Source: Oscillospiraceae bacterium (GTDB taxonomy: Bacteria > Bacillota > Clostridia > Oscillospirales > Acutalibacteraceae). From it: a stretch of DNA of 36,942 nucleotides. A program made the position numbers and the translations under genes. Below, one piece after another: positions 15,762-23,898 of this stretch (its first letter is position 1; each line of letters begins with the position of its first letter). Under the pieces are notes generated by a model. The model was not told the DNA's origin and did no database searches. It was given only the letters and a program-made list of their open reading frames with translations. The stretch covers positions 1 through 36,942 of the forward strand of contig JAIRXU010000071.1 of the NCBI GenBank assembly GCA_031268095.1. Reading direction: 5' to 3'.

Positions 15762-15858
15762 ACGCTCTTTTTAGGCGCAGCCATACCTCTCTCCAGCTGT
15801 CTATCGGCTTTTTTTCTATGATCTCTTTGCCGAAATAGTGTTTGACCGCTCTGTCCAT
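15760..15858 (-). CDS. Possible 32-residue small protein
   Basis: On the minus strand, GGGAGG lies 9 bases before ATG (15856-15858), which opens 32 codons: basic and aromatic, with MDRAVKHYFGKEIIEKKP at the start and a WREVWLRLKR end. It lies just after the last gene of the minus-strand operon. The good ribosome binding site supports translation, but length and lack of a known family keep this tentative; it could also be the tail of a lost gene. Confidence 0.25.
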   Translation of the reverse strand: MDRAVKHYFGKEIIEKKPIDSWREVWLRLKRA

Positions 15859-15925
15859 CTGACGAATCCTCCCTGTTGCCATCCTGAGCAGCTGCGAACT
15901 CCCCGCGGGCGGCGGGCACGATTTC

Positions 15926-16384
15926 TTATTGATGCAGGTCCTTTCGGAACGTGTATCCCCGCCCGTCGCCCTCCGGCCAGTCCGCAACAATCGCATATCC
16001 CAGCTTTTGGTAGAAGGCAATGGCAGCCAGGTTATCGGCGGTGGTGTGAATTTTCAGCGCAGCGAAGCCCCGTTCCCGTGCGAAATCCTCCGCGAATCGG
16101 ACCGCAAACGACCCGGCCCCTTGCCGCTGCGCCGCCGCCGCAACCACCAGCATCGAAAGCCAGGGAACGTCGCCCTCCAGATGGTTGATCTTCATCCAGG
16201 CGGCGCGGGCGCCGTCGGCCCGGACAATGAAGTTTTCCTCGTCCCCGTCGCCGTCGGCCGTCCGGAACGCGTCCCGCCATTCGGACAGCGGGATGTTCCC
16301 GACATGGAGCGCCGCCCGGTTCTCCCGGACGATCTCACGGACAAACGGGATATCATCCGCCGCCAGCGGCAGTATCTGGAACAT
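15926..16384 (-). CDS. GNAT family N-acetyltransferase
   Basis: A cytoplasmic protein of 152 residues that would transfer an acetyl group from acetyl-CoA to an unknown amine. The GNAT core is visible: the beta4 strand WLSMLVVAAAAQRQGAGSFA contains the Q-R-Q-G-A-G acetyl-CoA loop, followed by the helix RFAEDFARERG and the late block AAIAFYQKLGYAIV, in which the tyrosine is the usual proton donor region. The start at 16384 is chosen because AGGGGG lies 7 bases upstream; the frame is open further upstream without a ribosome site. It is the sixth gene of the minus-strand operon, 108 bases after trpS. Confidence 0.85.
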   Translation of the reverse strand: MFQILPLAADDIPFVREIVRENRAALHVGNIPLSEWRDAFRTADGDGDEENFIVRADGARAAWMKINHLEGDVPWLSMLVVAAAAQRQGAGSFAVRFAEDFARERGFAALKIHTTADNLAAIAFYQKLGYAIVADWPEGDGRGYTFRKDLHQ

Positions 16385-16492
16385 CGTGCAACCCCCTGGT
16401 TCGTTCCTCAAAATCAAATACGCGTCCGCTTCCGACATCTTTGGAAAAGCGATTGACAATTGAACGCGGCGTTTTTCTTCGGCGTCGTCCGC

Positions 16493-17515
16493 TTATCCCC
16501 GCTCTGCCATCCACAGTCCGACCTTCTTCATGGCTTTCGCCGTTGTCCGGCGGGCCGCGCGGGCGGCTGCTTCAGCGCCTTCCGCTGCGGCCTGCCGGAG
16601 GGATGCCGGGTCAGCCATCAACCGCCGGTATTCCTCCTGGAAGGGCCGCAGTTCCTCGATCACCGCTTCCGCTAATGCCAGTTTGAAATCCCCGTAGCCT
16701 TTTCCGGCGAAGTCCCGCTCGATCCGCTCAAATGTCTGGCCGGTGCAGGCGGAAAAAATGGTCATGAGGTTGTTGACGCCGTCTTTGCCTTCTGCGTAGT
16801 GGACGGATGCTTCGGAATCCGTCACGGCGCTCTTGCACTTTTTGACAATCTGATCCGGGCTGTCGAGGATGGAGATCGCGCCCTTGGGATTCGGGTCGGA
16901 CTTCGACATCTTCTTCGTCGGATCTTGGAGCGACATTACCCGGCTGCCGATTTTTCCGATGTACGGTTCCGGCGCCGTAAACGTCGGGCCGTAGATTCCG
17001 TTGAATCGCTCCGCGATATCCCGCGACAGCTCCAGGTGCTGTTTCTGGTCCGCGCCGATTGGCACGTAGTCCGCCTGGTAAATCAAAATGTCCGCCGCCA
17101 TCAGCGTCGGGTAAGAGAAAAGCCCCAGGTTGACGTTGTCTGCGTGCGAAGCGGATTTGTCTTTGAACTGCGTCATCCGGGCCGCCTCGCCGAACTGCGT
17201 GTAGCACGTCAGGATCCAGTTCAGCTGGCAATGCTCCGGCACATGGCTTTGCACGAAGACGACGTTGTTTCCCCTGCGCAGCCCCAGCGCCAGCAGCATC
17301 GCGAACATCTCTGTGCTCTGCCGGCGCAGGGCGGGCGGGTCGGGCCGGATGGTCAGGGCGTGCAGGTCGGCCACGCCGTAGAAGCAGTCGTAGTCGTCGG
17401 CCATCGCCGCCCAGTTGCGCAGCGCACCGATATAATTCCCGATCGTCGGGACACTTGTTGGCTGAATCAGGCTTAGCACCCGCTTGCGCGGGGCGGAAAT
17501 TGCGGAGCTGTCCAT
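16493..17515 (-). CDS. trpS: Tryptophanyl-tRNA synthetase
   Basis: A class I aminoacyl-tRNA synthetase of 340 residues that charges tRNA-Trp with tryptophan. The HIGH-like signature is PTIGNYIGAL (about 23-32) and the KMSKS loop is exact at 202-206 (TKKMSKSDPN). The block MAADILIYQADYVPIGADQ (about 139-157) is typical of bacterial TrpS. Length fits the family (about 330-340). ATG 17515 is chosen over an in-frame TTG five codons upstream because GGAGG falls 8 bases before it, inside that extension. No T-box leader is possible, as the upstream gene ends 22 bases away, so expression follows the operon. Confidence 0.97.
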   Translation of the reverse strand: MDSSAISAPRKRVLSLIQPTSVPTIGNYIGALRNWAAMADDYDCFYGVADLHALTIRPDPPALRRQSTEMFAMLLALGLRRGNNVVFVQSHVPEHCQLNWILTCYTQFGEAARMTQFKDKSASHADNVNLGLFSYPTLMAADILIYQADYVPIGADQKQHLELSRDIAERFNGIYGPTFTAPEPYIGKIGSRVMSLQDPTKKMSKSDPNPKGAISILDSPDQIVKKCKSAVTDSEASVHYAEGKDGVNNLMTIFSACTGQTFERIERDFAGKGYGDFKLALAEAVIEELRPFQEEYRRLMADPASLRQAAAEGAEAAARAARRTTAKAMKKVGLWMAERG

Positions 17516-17537
17516 AGGCGTATCCTCCAAATATGAT

Positions 17538-18092
17538 TCATTGTAAATTAGATTCCGTTGCAGTATATGCTGCCGCTTTGATTTCCCGCCGGATCGCTTT
17601 CCAGCGTTCCGGGTAGCTTTCGTGCGCCCCTTCGTCCGGCTGGAATTCCAGCCGCAGATATGTCTTAATTGCCGGGATTCTCTCGTCGTCGGTTTGGAGC
17701 GCCGCGCGCGCGAATCCCTCGTCTCGCATGCGCCGCAGCGCCGCCAGGGTCACCCAATACCCCAGCCGCTGCCCCTGCGCTTCAGGCAGAACCGCGACGT
17801 AGTGGAGATAGCCTGCATCCGGGCCATACGCTTCCCGATACCAAGCCGCCGCAACTGCCGCCGGCCGCCCTTCCGTCTCCAAAAAGAGGATCCGTTCCGG
17901 GCGGAACGCCGGATCGGTCCGCATTTTCCCGTCAAAGGTCATTTTCCGTCCAAACGCGGCGTTCACGATCCGCTCCCAATGCGCGCCGTCGTTTTCCCGG
18001 AAGGGTCGCAGCGCAACCCCCGGAGGCAGTTCCAGCGCCGGCAATCCATCCAGGTCTTTCCGCCGCATCAGCAATTGCGGTGCGTCATTCAT
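17538..18092 (-). CDS. GNAT family N-acetyltransferase
   Basis: A cytoplasmic protein of 184 residues with one GNAT domain filling about 25-165. After an N-terminal strand region (VALRPFRENDGAHWERIVN) comes the acetyl-CoA block GYLHYVAVLPEAQGQRLGYW, with Q-x-x-x-G-x loop, followed by TLAALRRMRDEGFARAALQT and the closing block IPAIKTYLRLEFQPDEG. The layout is like the mycothiol-synthase/ribosomal-protein type of GNAT; the substrate cannot be told. AGGAGG is 7 bases before ATG 18092. It sits between a lipoprotein gene and trpS in the same operon and is unrelated in detail to the second GNAT of that operon. Confidence 0.85.
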   Translation of the reverse strand: MNDAPQLLMRRKDLDGLPALELPPGVALRPFRENDGAHWERIVNAAFGRKMTFDGKMRTDPAFRPERILFLETEGRPAAVAAAWYREAYGPDAGYLHYVAVLPEAQGQRLGYWVTLAALRRMRDEGFARAALQTDDERIPAIKTYLRLEFQPDEGAHESYPERWKAIRREIKAAAYTATESNLQ

Positions 18093-18170
18093 GCGGTAAC
18101 CTCCTGTATTCGTCCCGGCTTCCGGGGAAAACGGCCGTTGGCCGCCCGGAGAACCTCCTGGGCAAACAAT

Positions 18171-19103
18171 CTATCCGATATTCTTCCTCTCCCCGCCTTC
18201 CAGCAGGAGGCTGGTCAACGCGGCCGCGCCCTCAATGTAATAATAAATCCTGTTTCCGGCCACGCAGAGGTTGCGGGCCCCCTGGTCGGAACTGAGGTGT
18301 TCTTCCTTGCTGCCATCGGTCTTGAGGCGGTAGAGTCCGTCGCCCCTGGCGCAGTAGAGCCATCCCCCCGCGGCGTTGAGGCACTCCGCGCTGTCTCCCA
18401 GCCGTTCGGGTGCTGCGTTCCCTGTGAGTCGCAGCCGGTAAATCCCTGCGTTGGCTCCTGGCGCGATGTAGTACGCCCAGTTCCCCTCAACGGTCAGCCA
18501 GGTGCATGGCCCGTCGGCCAGCTTCTCCCGCTCCGTGCCGTCTGGCCGAATCCGGATCACCGCGCCGCCTTCCGCGCCGTTGACGTAATAAATCCAGTCC
18601 TTCCCCGCGTTGAGGAAGGCGCAGCTGTCTGCGCAGACTTCTTCCCGCTCTGTGCCGTCAGGCCGGATCCGAACAAGCGTCTGCCCCTCTCTGGCGTTGA
18701 GGTAGTAGATCCATCCGTCCGCCATCTGGGGATAAAAAACCTGGTCGTCGCTGATGATTTCCCGCCCGGTCCCGTCTTTTTTAACGCGGACCAGGGCGTC
18801 GCCATCGCTGCGGCTTTTGTAGTAGATCCAGCCGCCGTTTTCGTTCAGCCCGGCGCACCAGTCTTCTGTCAGCGTGACGCGACCGGCGCCGTCCGGTTTG
18901 GCGCGGCAGAGGTGGTTGCTGTCGGCAAAGTTCGCAAAATAAAGGGTTTCGCCCTCCAGCAACACGAAGCCCCCGTTGTTGATATTGGCCGCCGAGTTCC
19001 CGCCTTGGAGCCGGCCGCCGCCCCGGGTTCCGCATGCGGTTAGCAGCAGCGTTAAGCCCAGCGCCAGCGCTAGACCACGCCGCCAGGTTGTCCTGTTCTT
19101 CAT
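18171..19103 (-). CDS. Lipoprotein with DUF5050-like beta-propeller repeats
   Basis: A secreted lipoprotein of 310 residues. The signal peptide ends in the lipobox LLLTACG (Cys about 24), so it should be attached to the outer face of the membrane. The mature part is a series of about 40-residue repeats of the form GGWIYYKSRSDGDALVRVKK, then DGWIYYLNAREGQTLVRIRP and DWIYYVNGAEGGAVIRIRPDG, typical of DUF5050/LRP1-like beta-propeller proteins. I count six or seven blades. It follows the PrsA-like gene by 13 bases and presumably acts with it at the cell surface. The ligand is unknown. Confidence 0.82.
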   Translation of the reverse strand: MKNRTTWRRGLALALGLTLLLTACGTRGGGRLQGGNSAANINNGGFVLLEGETLYFANFADSNHLCRAKPDGAGRVTLTEDWCAGLNENGGWIYYKSRSDGDALVRVKKDGTGREIISDDQVFYPQMADGWIYYLNAREGQTLVRIRPDGTEREEVCADSCAFLNAGKDWIYYVNGAEGGAVIRIRPDGTEREKLADGPCTWLTVEGNWAYYIAPGANAGIYRLRLTGNAAPERLGDSAECLNAAGGWLYCARGDGLYRLKTDGSKEEHLSSDQGARNLCVAGNRIYYYIEGAAALTSLLLEGGERKNIG

Positions 19104-19116
19104 GAATCATCAACTC

Positions 19117-20253
19117 CTAGGAAGCTTTCGTCACCGCGGCTGAAGCCGCAGGTTTTACTGCCGCGGCTGCGGCTTTTGTGGTGGATTTGGGCGGCGCGGC
19201 TGTCGTCGGAACCATGCTTGGCGCGTCAGAAATCGTCTGCGTTTCCCAAGGGAATTCCCGCAGCAGCCGTTCCACGGCACCCACGTTCTCGTCCGCGCCG
19301 TAGGTTGCGCACATCGCCGCCATCGTCTGGTCAAATTGCTCCTGGCGCAGGTCCCGCAGGCAGAGATTCCGGTACCGCAGGTAATATTCGTCCCGGCCGG
19401 CCTTCATGTCGATCCCCATCGCCACCAGAAAGAACTTGTCGAATTCCAATACCGATGCTTTTTTCGGGTCCAGCTGCTTCAGCCGGACGAACCCCCCCGG
19501 CGGAATCTCCGGCCCGCCCAGTTCTATCACGGCGGAAGCGGGGCTGCCGTAACCGAGCACCTCGCCGTAGTGCTGCGCGGCGGTGAGAAAAGCCGTCCCG
19601 CTGTTGACCTCCGCCGCCAGCTCTGAAAGTTTGTTGCGCAGCGAGTCCATCTCCAGTTTGGTCAGCGGAACCTCGCTCCCGTCCTCCGCCGTCTCGGTCA
19701 GGAAGACCCGGATGCCGTTGTACGCCACATAGTGGTCGTCAAAATACGCCTCGATCTCCGTTTCCGGAACGCCCCAGCGGGCGGTCTTGCCGTCGTACCA
19801 GGCCTCAAATAGCTGCCGCTCGGCGGCCCGGTAGGTCTCCATCTTCAGCAGCGTCTCCTTGCTCACGCCAATCCGCCTGTAGTATGCCCCGAAGATGCGC
19901 CAAAGTCCGGCGGTGCTGTTCGCCGCCTCTTGCTTGTATTGCGGCCCCAGCGCCCGGCGCATGGTGGAAAGTTCCGTCTGTACCGCAACATACGCCACGC
20001 AGCGCTGGGCTGTGTCCTTGCGCAGGGCGGCCATGTCCGCCGGCTTTCCGTCCCGCGCGCCGGTGCTGTACAGGGGATCCCGCAGCGCTTCGGACAGAAA
20101 GTAAAGGTATTCTTCCCGCGAGATAGGTACGCCGTCTACCTGAAGCAGCCACTGATCCTTGGGGGCCACTGCGCCGCCGCCCAGCGCCGCCAAGAAAATG
20201 CATACAGCCGCCAGGAGGATGGTTGCCGGTTTGGTCCATTTGTTCCGTTTCAT
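19117..20253 (-). CDS. Secreted PrsA/SurA-like protein
   Basis: A protein of 378 residues with an N-terminal signal peptide or anchor (about 8-30, ending GGGAVAP). The block WLLQVDGVPISREEYLYFLS resembles the SurA N-terminal chaperone domain of PrsA/SurA foldases, and FEAWYDGKTARWGVPETEIEAYFDDHYVAY the linker preceding a parvulin domain. A clear parvulin active site is not seen; the region 205-330 could be a decayed prolyl isomerase domain (GGPEIPPGGFVRLKQLDPKK resembles its end). The C-terminus is a low-complexity Ala/Thr/Lys/Pro tail (about 345-378). No lipobox. AGGAG lies 7 bases before the ATG. Confidence 0.65.
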   Translation of the reverse strand: MKRNKWTKPATILLAAVCIFLAALGGGAVAPKDQWLLQVDGVPISREEYLYFLSEALRDPLYSTGARDGKPADMAALRKDTAQRCVAYVAVQTELSTMRRALGPQYKQEAANSTAGLWRIFGAYYRRIGVSKETLLKMETYRAAERQLFEAWYDGKTARWGVPETEIEAYFDDHYVAYNGIRVFLTETAEDGSEVPLTKLEMDSLRNKLSELAAEVNSGTAFLTAAQHYGEVLGYGSPASAVIELGGPEIPPGGFVRLKQLDPKKASVLEFDKFFLVAMGIDMKAGRDEYYLRYRNLCLRDLRQEQFDQTMAAMCATYGADENVGAVERLLREFPWETQTISDAPSMVPTTAAPPKSTTKAAAAAVKPAASAAVTKAS

Positions 20254-20272
20254 ATTTGTTCTCCTGTGTGAT

Positions 20273-21565
20273 TTACTTGGTCGCCGCCGCAGACGGGACT
20301 GCAGGCAGTCCCTCTTCCGCGAACAGGCAAACAGCTTCCAGCGTGATCTCCGTCCCCACGCGAATTGCTTCGGGATTCAAATGGTCCATGTCGTCCAGCC
20401 GGGTATGGTACCAGCGGGGCGGAGTGGGGTCCATCGCCGCGAATCCGGCGGCCTGCACCCCCGCCTGGGTGAAGGCGGCCGCGTCGCAGGCGCCGATATA
20501 AATCGACGCGAACGGCAAATCGTAGCCGCAGTTTGCTCCCGCCTGTTTGAGCAGCGCGCGGACCGCCGCGTCGTGCCGGACTGTGCCGGACATGTCCCGG
20601 TCATAGACCGCCATATGCTCGATGTCCCGAAATGTATCCAGTCCCAGCGCGATGGTCTGCGCCTTGTCGGTTTTCAATTCGTTTTTGTGCCTGCGCAGAT
20701 AGGCCTTCGCCCCCCGCAGCCCCGCTTCCTCCGATCCCGTCAGCAGCACCACCACTTCCGTGTCTGGAAACCGGATGTCTGCGTCCGCCAATTCCCGCAG
20801 CACTGACATGGCAGTATAGCACCCGGAGAGGTTGTCGCTGGCCCCGGGGACACTCTTGCGGTGACTCTGGAAAAAGAGGAACCCAATGTCGCACGGGAAG
20901 AGGACAAACAGCGCGATGCCCGCAATCCGGAAGAGCCAGTGCAGGAATCCCGCGTCCGCCAGCCCCGCCAGGTCAAACAGCGTGAAGCGCAGCAGGTTCG
21001 CGGCAAAGCAGATCACTAAGCCCACCACGGCGGGGATCAGCACCAGCTTCATCCCGACCCCGCCCAGCCGGTAGAGAAGCGTCCATTCGTACTGGGAATC
21101 CGCGTGACCGATCAGAAAAATCCGGCGGCGGGTCTCGCCCTCGGCTTTCCGGGTAGCGATGACATTGTGGGATGGGTAGGCCTTGAACAGCCGGTCACAG
21201 AATTCCCGGTACATGGCAAACTCCAGCACCAGCGGCAGCGCTGCCGCCGCGACCAGAATCAGCCCCGGCAGCGCGCGCCCGAACCAGAATAGCAGTGCTG
21301 CCGCCATGGCCAGCGTCACCGTAAAGGGAATGAATCCCATAAAGGCCTGCCGGTGGACCGGGAAGTCCTCTGTCTCCACGCGGTCGGCCCAAGACTCCAT
21401 TTGCGCGGCCATGTCCAGCTGGGCCTTCCATTCCGCCTCGCTCCCCGGCGCCCGGGGGCCGTATTTCCCAAGCAGTTTTCCGATGGCTTCCGCCGCGTTT
21501 TTGGCCGACTCCTCCAAATGGAAGCTCCGCTGCCGCTGTTGCGCCTGCTGTTGCGCCGCTTTCAT
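20273..21565 (-). CDS. Membrane-embedded M28 family metallopeptidase
   Basis: A protein of 430 residues. The di-zinc aminopeptidase residues of family M28 are in order: His in LIGHADSQ (about 154), Asp in GASDNLSG (about 244), Glu-Glu in LTGSEEAGLRG (about 279-280), Asp in ALGLDTF (about 310) and His in WYHTRLDD (about 387). Unusually, hydrophobic segments lie at about 79-117 and again at 170-232, between the first His and the Asp ligand, so the domain is interrupted by membrane passages. There is no signal peptide. AAGGAGGAA precedes the ATG. It is the first gene of the minus-strand operon, directly behind a good promoter. Confidence 0.85.
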   Translation of the reverse strand: MKAAQQQAQQRQRSFHLEESAKNAAEAIGKLLGKYGPRAPGSEAEWKAQLDMAAQMESWADRVETEDFPVHRQAFMGFIPFTVTLAMAAALLFWFGRALPGLILVAAAALPLVLEFAMYREFCDRLFKAYPSHNVIATRKAEGETRRRIFLIGHADSQYEWTLLYRLGGVGMKLVLIPAVVGLVICFAANLLRFTLFDLAGLADAGFLHWLFRIAGIALFVLFPCDIGFLFFQSHRKSVPGASDNLSGCYTAMSVLRELADADIRFPDTEVVVLLTGSEEAGLRGAKAYLRRHKNELKTDKAQTIALGLDTFRDIEHMAVYDRDMSGTVRHDAAVRALLKQAGANCGYDLPFASIYIGACDAAAFTQAGVQAAGFAAMDPTPPRWYHTRLDDMDHLNPEAIRVGTEITLEAVCLFAEEGLPAVPSAAATK

Positions 21566-21606
21566 GCTGATTCCTCCTTATTTTTGCGGATATTCATCCA
21601 TATACT

Positions 21607-21635
21607 ATAATACCACAAAGTACCGGAAAACGCAA
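21607..21635 (-). promoter_or_regulatory. Promoter for the minus-strand six-gene operon
   Basis: On the minus strand TTGCGT (21630-21635), a 17-base spacer and TATTAT (21607-21612) form a sigma-A type promoter about 40 bases upstream of the M28 peptidase ATG. Confidence 0.75.
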
Positions 21636-21681
21636 GAGACGCCACCCGATATTTCTGGTCCTCCCCGCGTAAAAATATCTC

Positions 21682-21710
21682 TTGCATTTTACCGCAAAAA
21701 GGAGTACAAT
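21682..21710 (+). promoter_or_regulatory. Promoter for kimA
   Basis: TTGCAT (21682-21687), 17 bases, and TACAAT (21705-21710). The leader to the ATG at 21767 is only about 50 bases, too short for a c-di-AMP (ydaO-type) riboswitch. Confidence 0.78.
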
Positions 21711-21766
21711 ACGCACCGGAGCCGGACAAGCTCTCAAATCTGATCAAAAAGGCGGTTGTGATTTTT

Positions 21767-23689
21767 ATGGACATTGGCCGAAGCCTCGGACGGCAGCTAA
21801 AGAAACTGCTGCTGGGGCGTCCGCTGCGCAGCGACCAGCTCAATCACGAAAAACTGTCGGTCTTCTGGGGCTTGCCGATCATGGCCAGCGACGCGGTCTC
21901 CTCCGTTGCTTACGCCATTGAGGAAATCCTTCTGGTCCTCGTCCCGGCGCTGGCCTTCGCGGCCTTCTCGCGTTTGCTGCCGGTGGTGCTCCCCATTCTC
22001 TTGCTGCTGGGAATTCTTATCTATTCTTACGCCCAGATCATCAAACAGTATCCCAGCGGCGGCGGCGCTTATATTGTCACCCAAGAAAATTTCGGCGTCA
22101 AGACCTCCCTCCTCGCGTCCTCCACCCTCATCATCGCCTATGTGCTTACCGTCGCGGTCAGCGTCTCTTCCGCCACCCAGGCCGTGCTCTCCGCCTTTCC
22201 CCGGCTGGAACCCTTTCAGCTGCCGCTCTGCCTGGTTGGCGTCGCAGTACTGACGCTGCTGAACCTCCGAGGCGTTGGGGAAGCGGCGAAAGTCTTCGGT
22301 GTCCCAACTTATTTGTTCATTTTACTCATCGTCGTTTTGCTGGGCGTCGGCTTTGTGCAGCTGCTGTCGGGCGGAATCACCCCGGCCAACGACCTTCCCG
22401 CCAGGCGGCTTGCCGCCGAAAAAGGTGGCGAGGCTTTTATTTCCCTGCTTGGCTCCAGTTCGCTTTTCCTGTTTTTGCGGGCCTTTTCGTCCGGTTGCTC
22501 GGCACTGACTGGCGTGGAGGCCGTCAGCAACGCGGTGCCGCTGTTCCGGGACCCGTCTCGCCGTACGGCCATTCGCGTACTGGTTCTGCTGGGGGGGATC
22601 ATTCTGCTGGTCTTTGGCGGAACCGCCGTGCTTAGCGCACAGCTGAAACTCGTCCCTTTCGCCCATGCGGAAGCCTCCAATTACGAAACCCTGCTGTCTC
22701 AGCTGGCGCGGCGCGTTTTCGGCGGTCTGGGATTCCCCGGGGATCTCCTCTATTACGCCCTGCAGGCCTTTACCGCCCTGATCCTGCTTCTCGCCGCCAA
22801 TACGGCTTACAGCGGCCTGCCGACCCTGCTTGCTATTCTGGGGCGCGATTCCTACTTGCCCCGGCATTTTGCCCACAGGGGCGCGAAGCTCAGCTTCTCT
22901 AATGGTATTCTATTTATTGGGCTGACTGCCAGCCTGGTGATTCTGCTTTTCGGCGCGGAGACGCACCGCATGATCCCGATTTATGCCGCAGGCGTGTTCA
23001 TTACCTTCACGCTCTCCCAGGCGGGCATGCTGGTCTTCTGGTTCCGGCGCAAAGGCCGGGGCTGGGCCTTCAAGGCGGCGCTGAATGCCGCGGGCACACT
23101 AATCACAGTGGTCGGCGGCGCAACGGTGCTGGTCATGCGCTTCTTGGACGGCGCCTGGCTGCTGCTGGCGGTTCTGCCCCTGCTGATGATGGTTATGCAT
23201 GCCATCCGCAAGCGGTATTCTGCATTGGATCAGGAAATCAGTCCGGCGGAATTCCATCAGATTTACCGCCCCAGCGTCTCTCCGTCGGAGCAGCCCATGC
23301 TCGTTCTGCTCAACCGCCTTACGCGTCCGGGCGTTAAACTGCTTAATTACGCCAATTCTCTGTCCCGCAACGTTAAGGTGCTCAGCATCATGGAAGACGA
23401 AGAGAGCGCGCAGGCCTTGCGCGACCGCTGGGATGAATGGTACCTCGACGTGGAGCTGACCATTCTCATCGCGCCGTTCCGCGATATCATTCCGCCGCTG
23501 CACGATTATGTCCAGCAAGAAGAAAACCGGCTGCAAAAAGGACAGACGCTGACCGTGCTTCTGACAAAGTTCGTTGACCGCCATTGGTATTCGTTCCTGC
23601 TCCACAACCAGACCGCGTTTTTCTTGGACCGGGAACTCAGCGGGCACCGGCATGTCGCCACCATCCTGGTGCCTTTCATTCACAAATAA
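21767..23689 (+). CDS. kimA: KimA-type potassium importer (APC superfamily)
   Basis: A membrane protein of 640 residues with about twelve transmembrane segments followed by a cytoplasmic tail of about 170 residues, as in Bacillus subtilis KimA (YdaO), a high-affinity proton-coupled K+ importer. Signature blocks follow that protein closely: SDAVSSVAYAIEEIL, QYPSGGGAYIVTQENFG, AFSSGCSALTGVEAVSNAVP, LAANTAYSGLPTL, RDSYLPRHFAHRG and YAAGVFITFTLSQAGM. The tail ends with the family block FVDRHWYSFLLHNQTAF. ATG 21767 matches the family's start and has AAGGCGG 11 bases upstream; a GTG three codons earlier is too close to that site. In Bacillus the gene is switched off by a c-di-AMP riboswitch, which is absent here. 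Confidence 0.93.
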   Translation: MDIGRSLGRQLKKLLLGRPLRSDQLNHEKLSVFWGLPIMASDAVSSVAYAIEEILLVLVPALAFAAFSRLLPVVLPILLLLGILIYSYAQIIKQYPSGGGAYIVTQENFGVKTSLLASSTLIIAYVLTVAVSVSSATQAVLSAFPRLEPFQLPLCLVGVAVLTLLNLRGVGEAAKVFGVPTYLFILLIVVLLGVGFVQLLSGGITPANDLPARRLAAEKGGEAFISLLGSSSLFLFLRAFSSGCSALTGVEAVSNAVPLFRDPSRRTAIRVLVLLGGIILLVFGGTAVLSAQLKLVPFAHAEASNYETLLSQLARRVFGGLGFPGDLLYYALQAFTALILLLAANTAYSGLPTLLAILGRDSYLPRHFAHRGAKLSFSNGILFIGLTASLVILLFGAETHRMIPIYAAGVFITFTLSQAGMLVFWFRRKGRGWAFKAALNAAGTLITVVGGATVLVMRFLDGAWLLLAVLPLLMMVMHAIRKRYSALDQEISPAEFHQIYRPSVSPSEQPMLVLLNRLTRPGVKLLNYANSLSRNVKVLSIMEDEESAQALRDRWDEWYLDVELTILIAPFRDIIPPLHDYVQQEENRLQKGQTLTVLLTKFVDRHWYSFLLHNQTAFFLDRELSGHRHVATILVPFIHK

Positions 23690-23851
23690 AAAAACGATCC
23701 CAAAGAAGCAGACATTGGGCTGCGGTTTCTCCGCTTCAGCCGGTCCATACGCGTTCCTTCCTTCTTCGCCCATGACAGCAGACTCCGGTGTCCCCGGCCG
23801 CGACGTTTCCCCCCAATTTTGTTCGTTTGCCTCCCCGGACGGAGGAAACCA

Positions 23852-23887
23852 AAAACGCCCCCTGCCCACCAGGGCCGGGGGCGTTTT
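23852..23887. terminator. Bidirectional terminator between kimA and the BspA-like gene
   Basis: AAAACGCCCCC (23852-23862) is exactly complementary to 23877-23887, with A tract on the left and T tract on the right, so it can end both the plus-strand kimA transcript and the minus-strand dockerin operon. The bases 23690-23851 show nothing else. Confidence 0.9.
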
Positions 23888-23898
23888 AATGCGTCTAC

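Noticed and set aside
17516-17537. T-box leader before trpS
   Set aside because: Only 22 bases separate trpS from the upstream gene.
21566-21766. c-di-AMP riboswitch before kimA
   Set aside because: The space is occupied by two divergent promoters and the leader is about 50 bases; no ydaO-like structure is visible.
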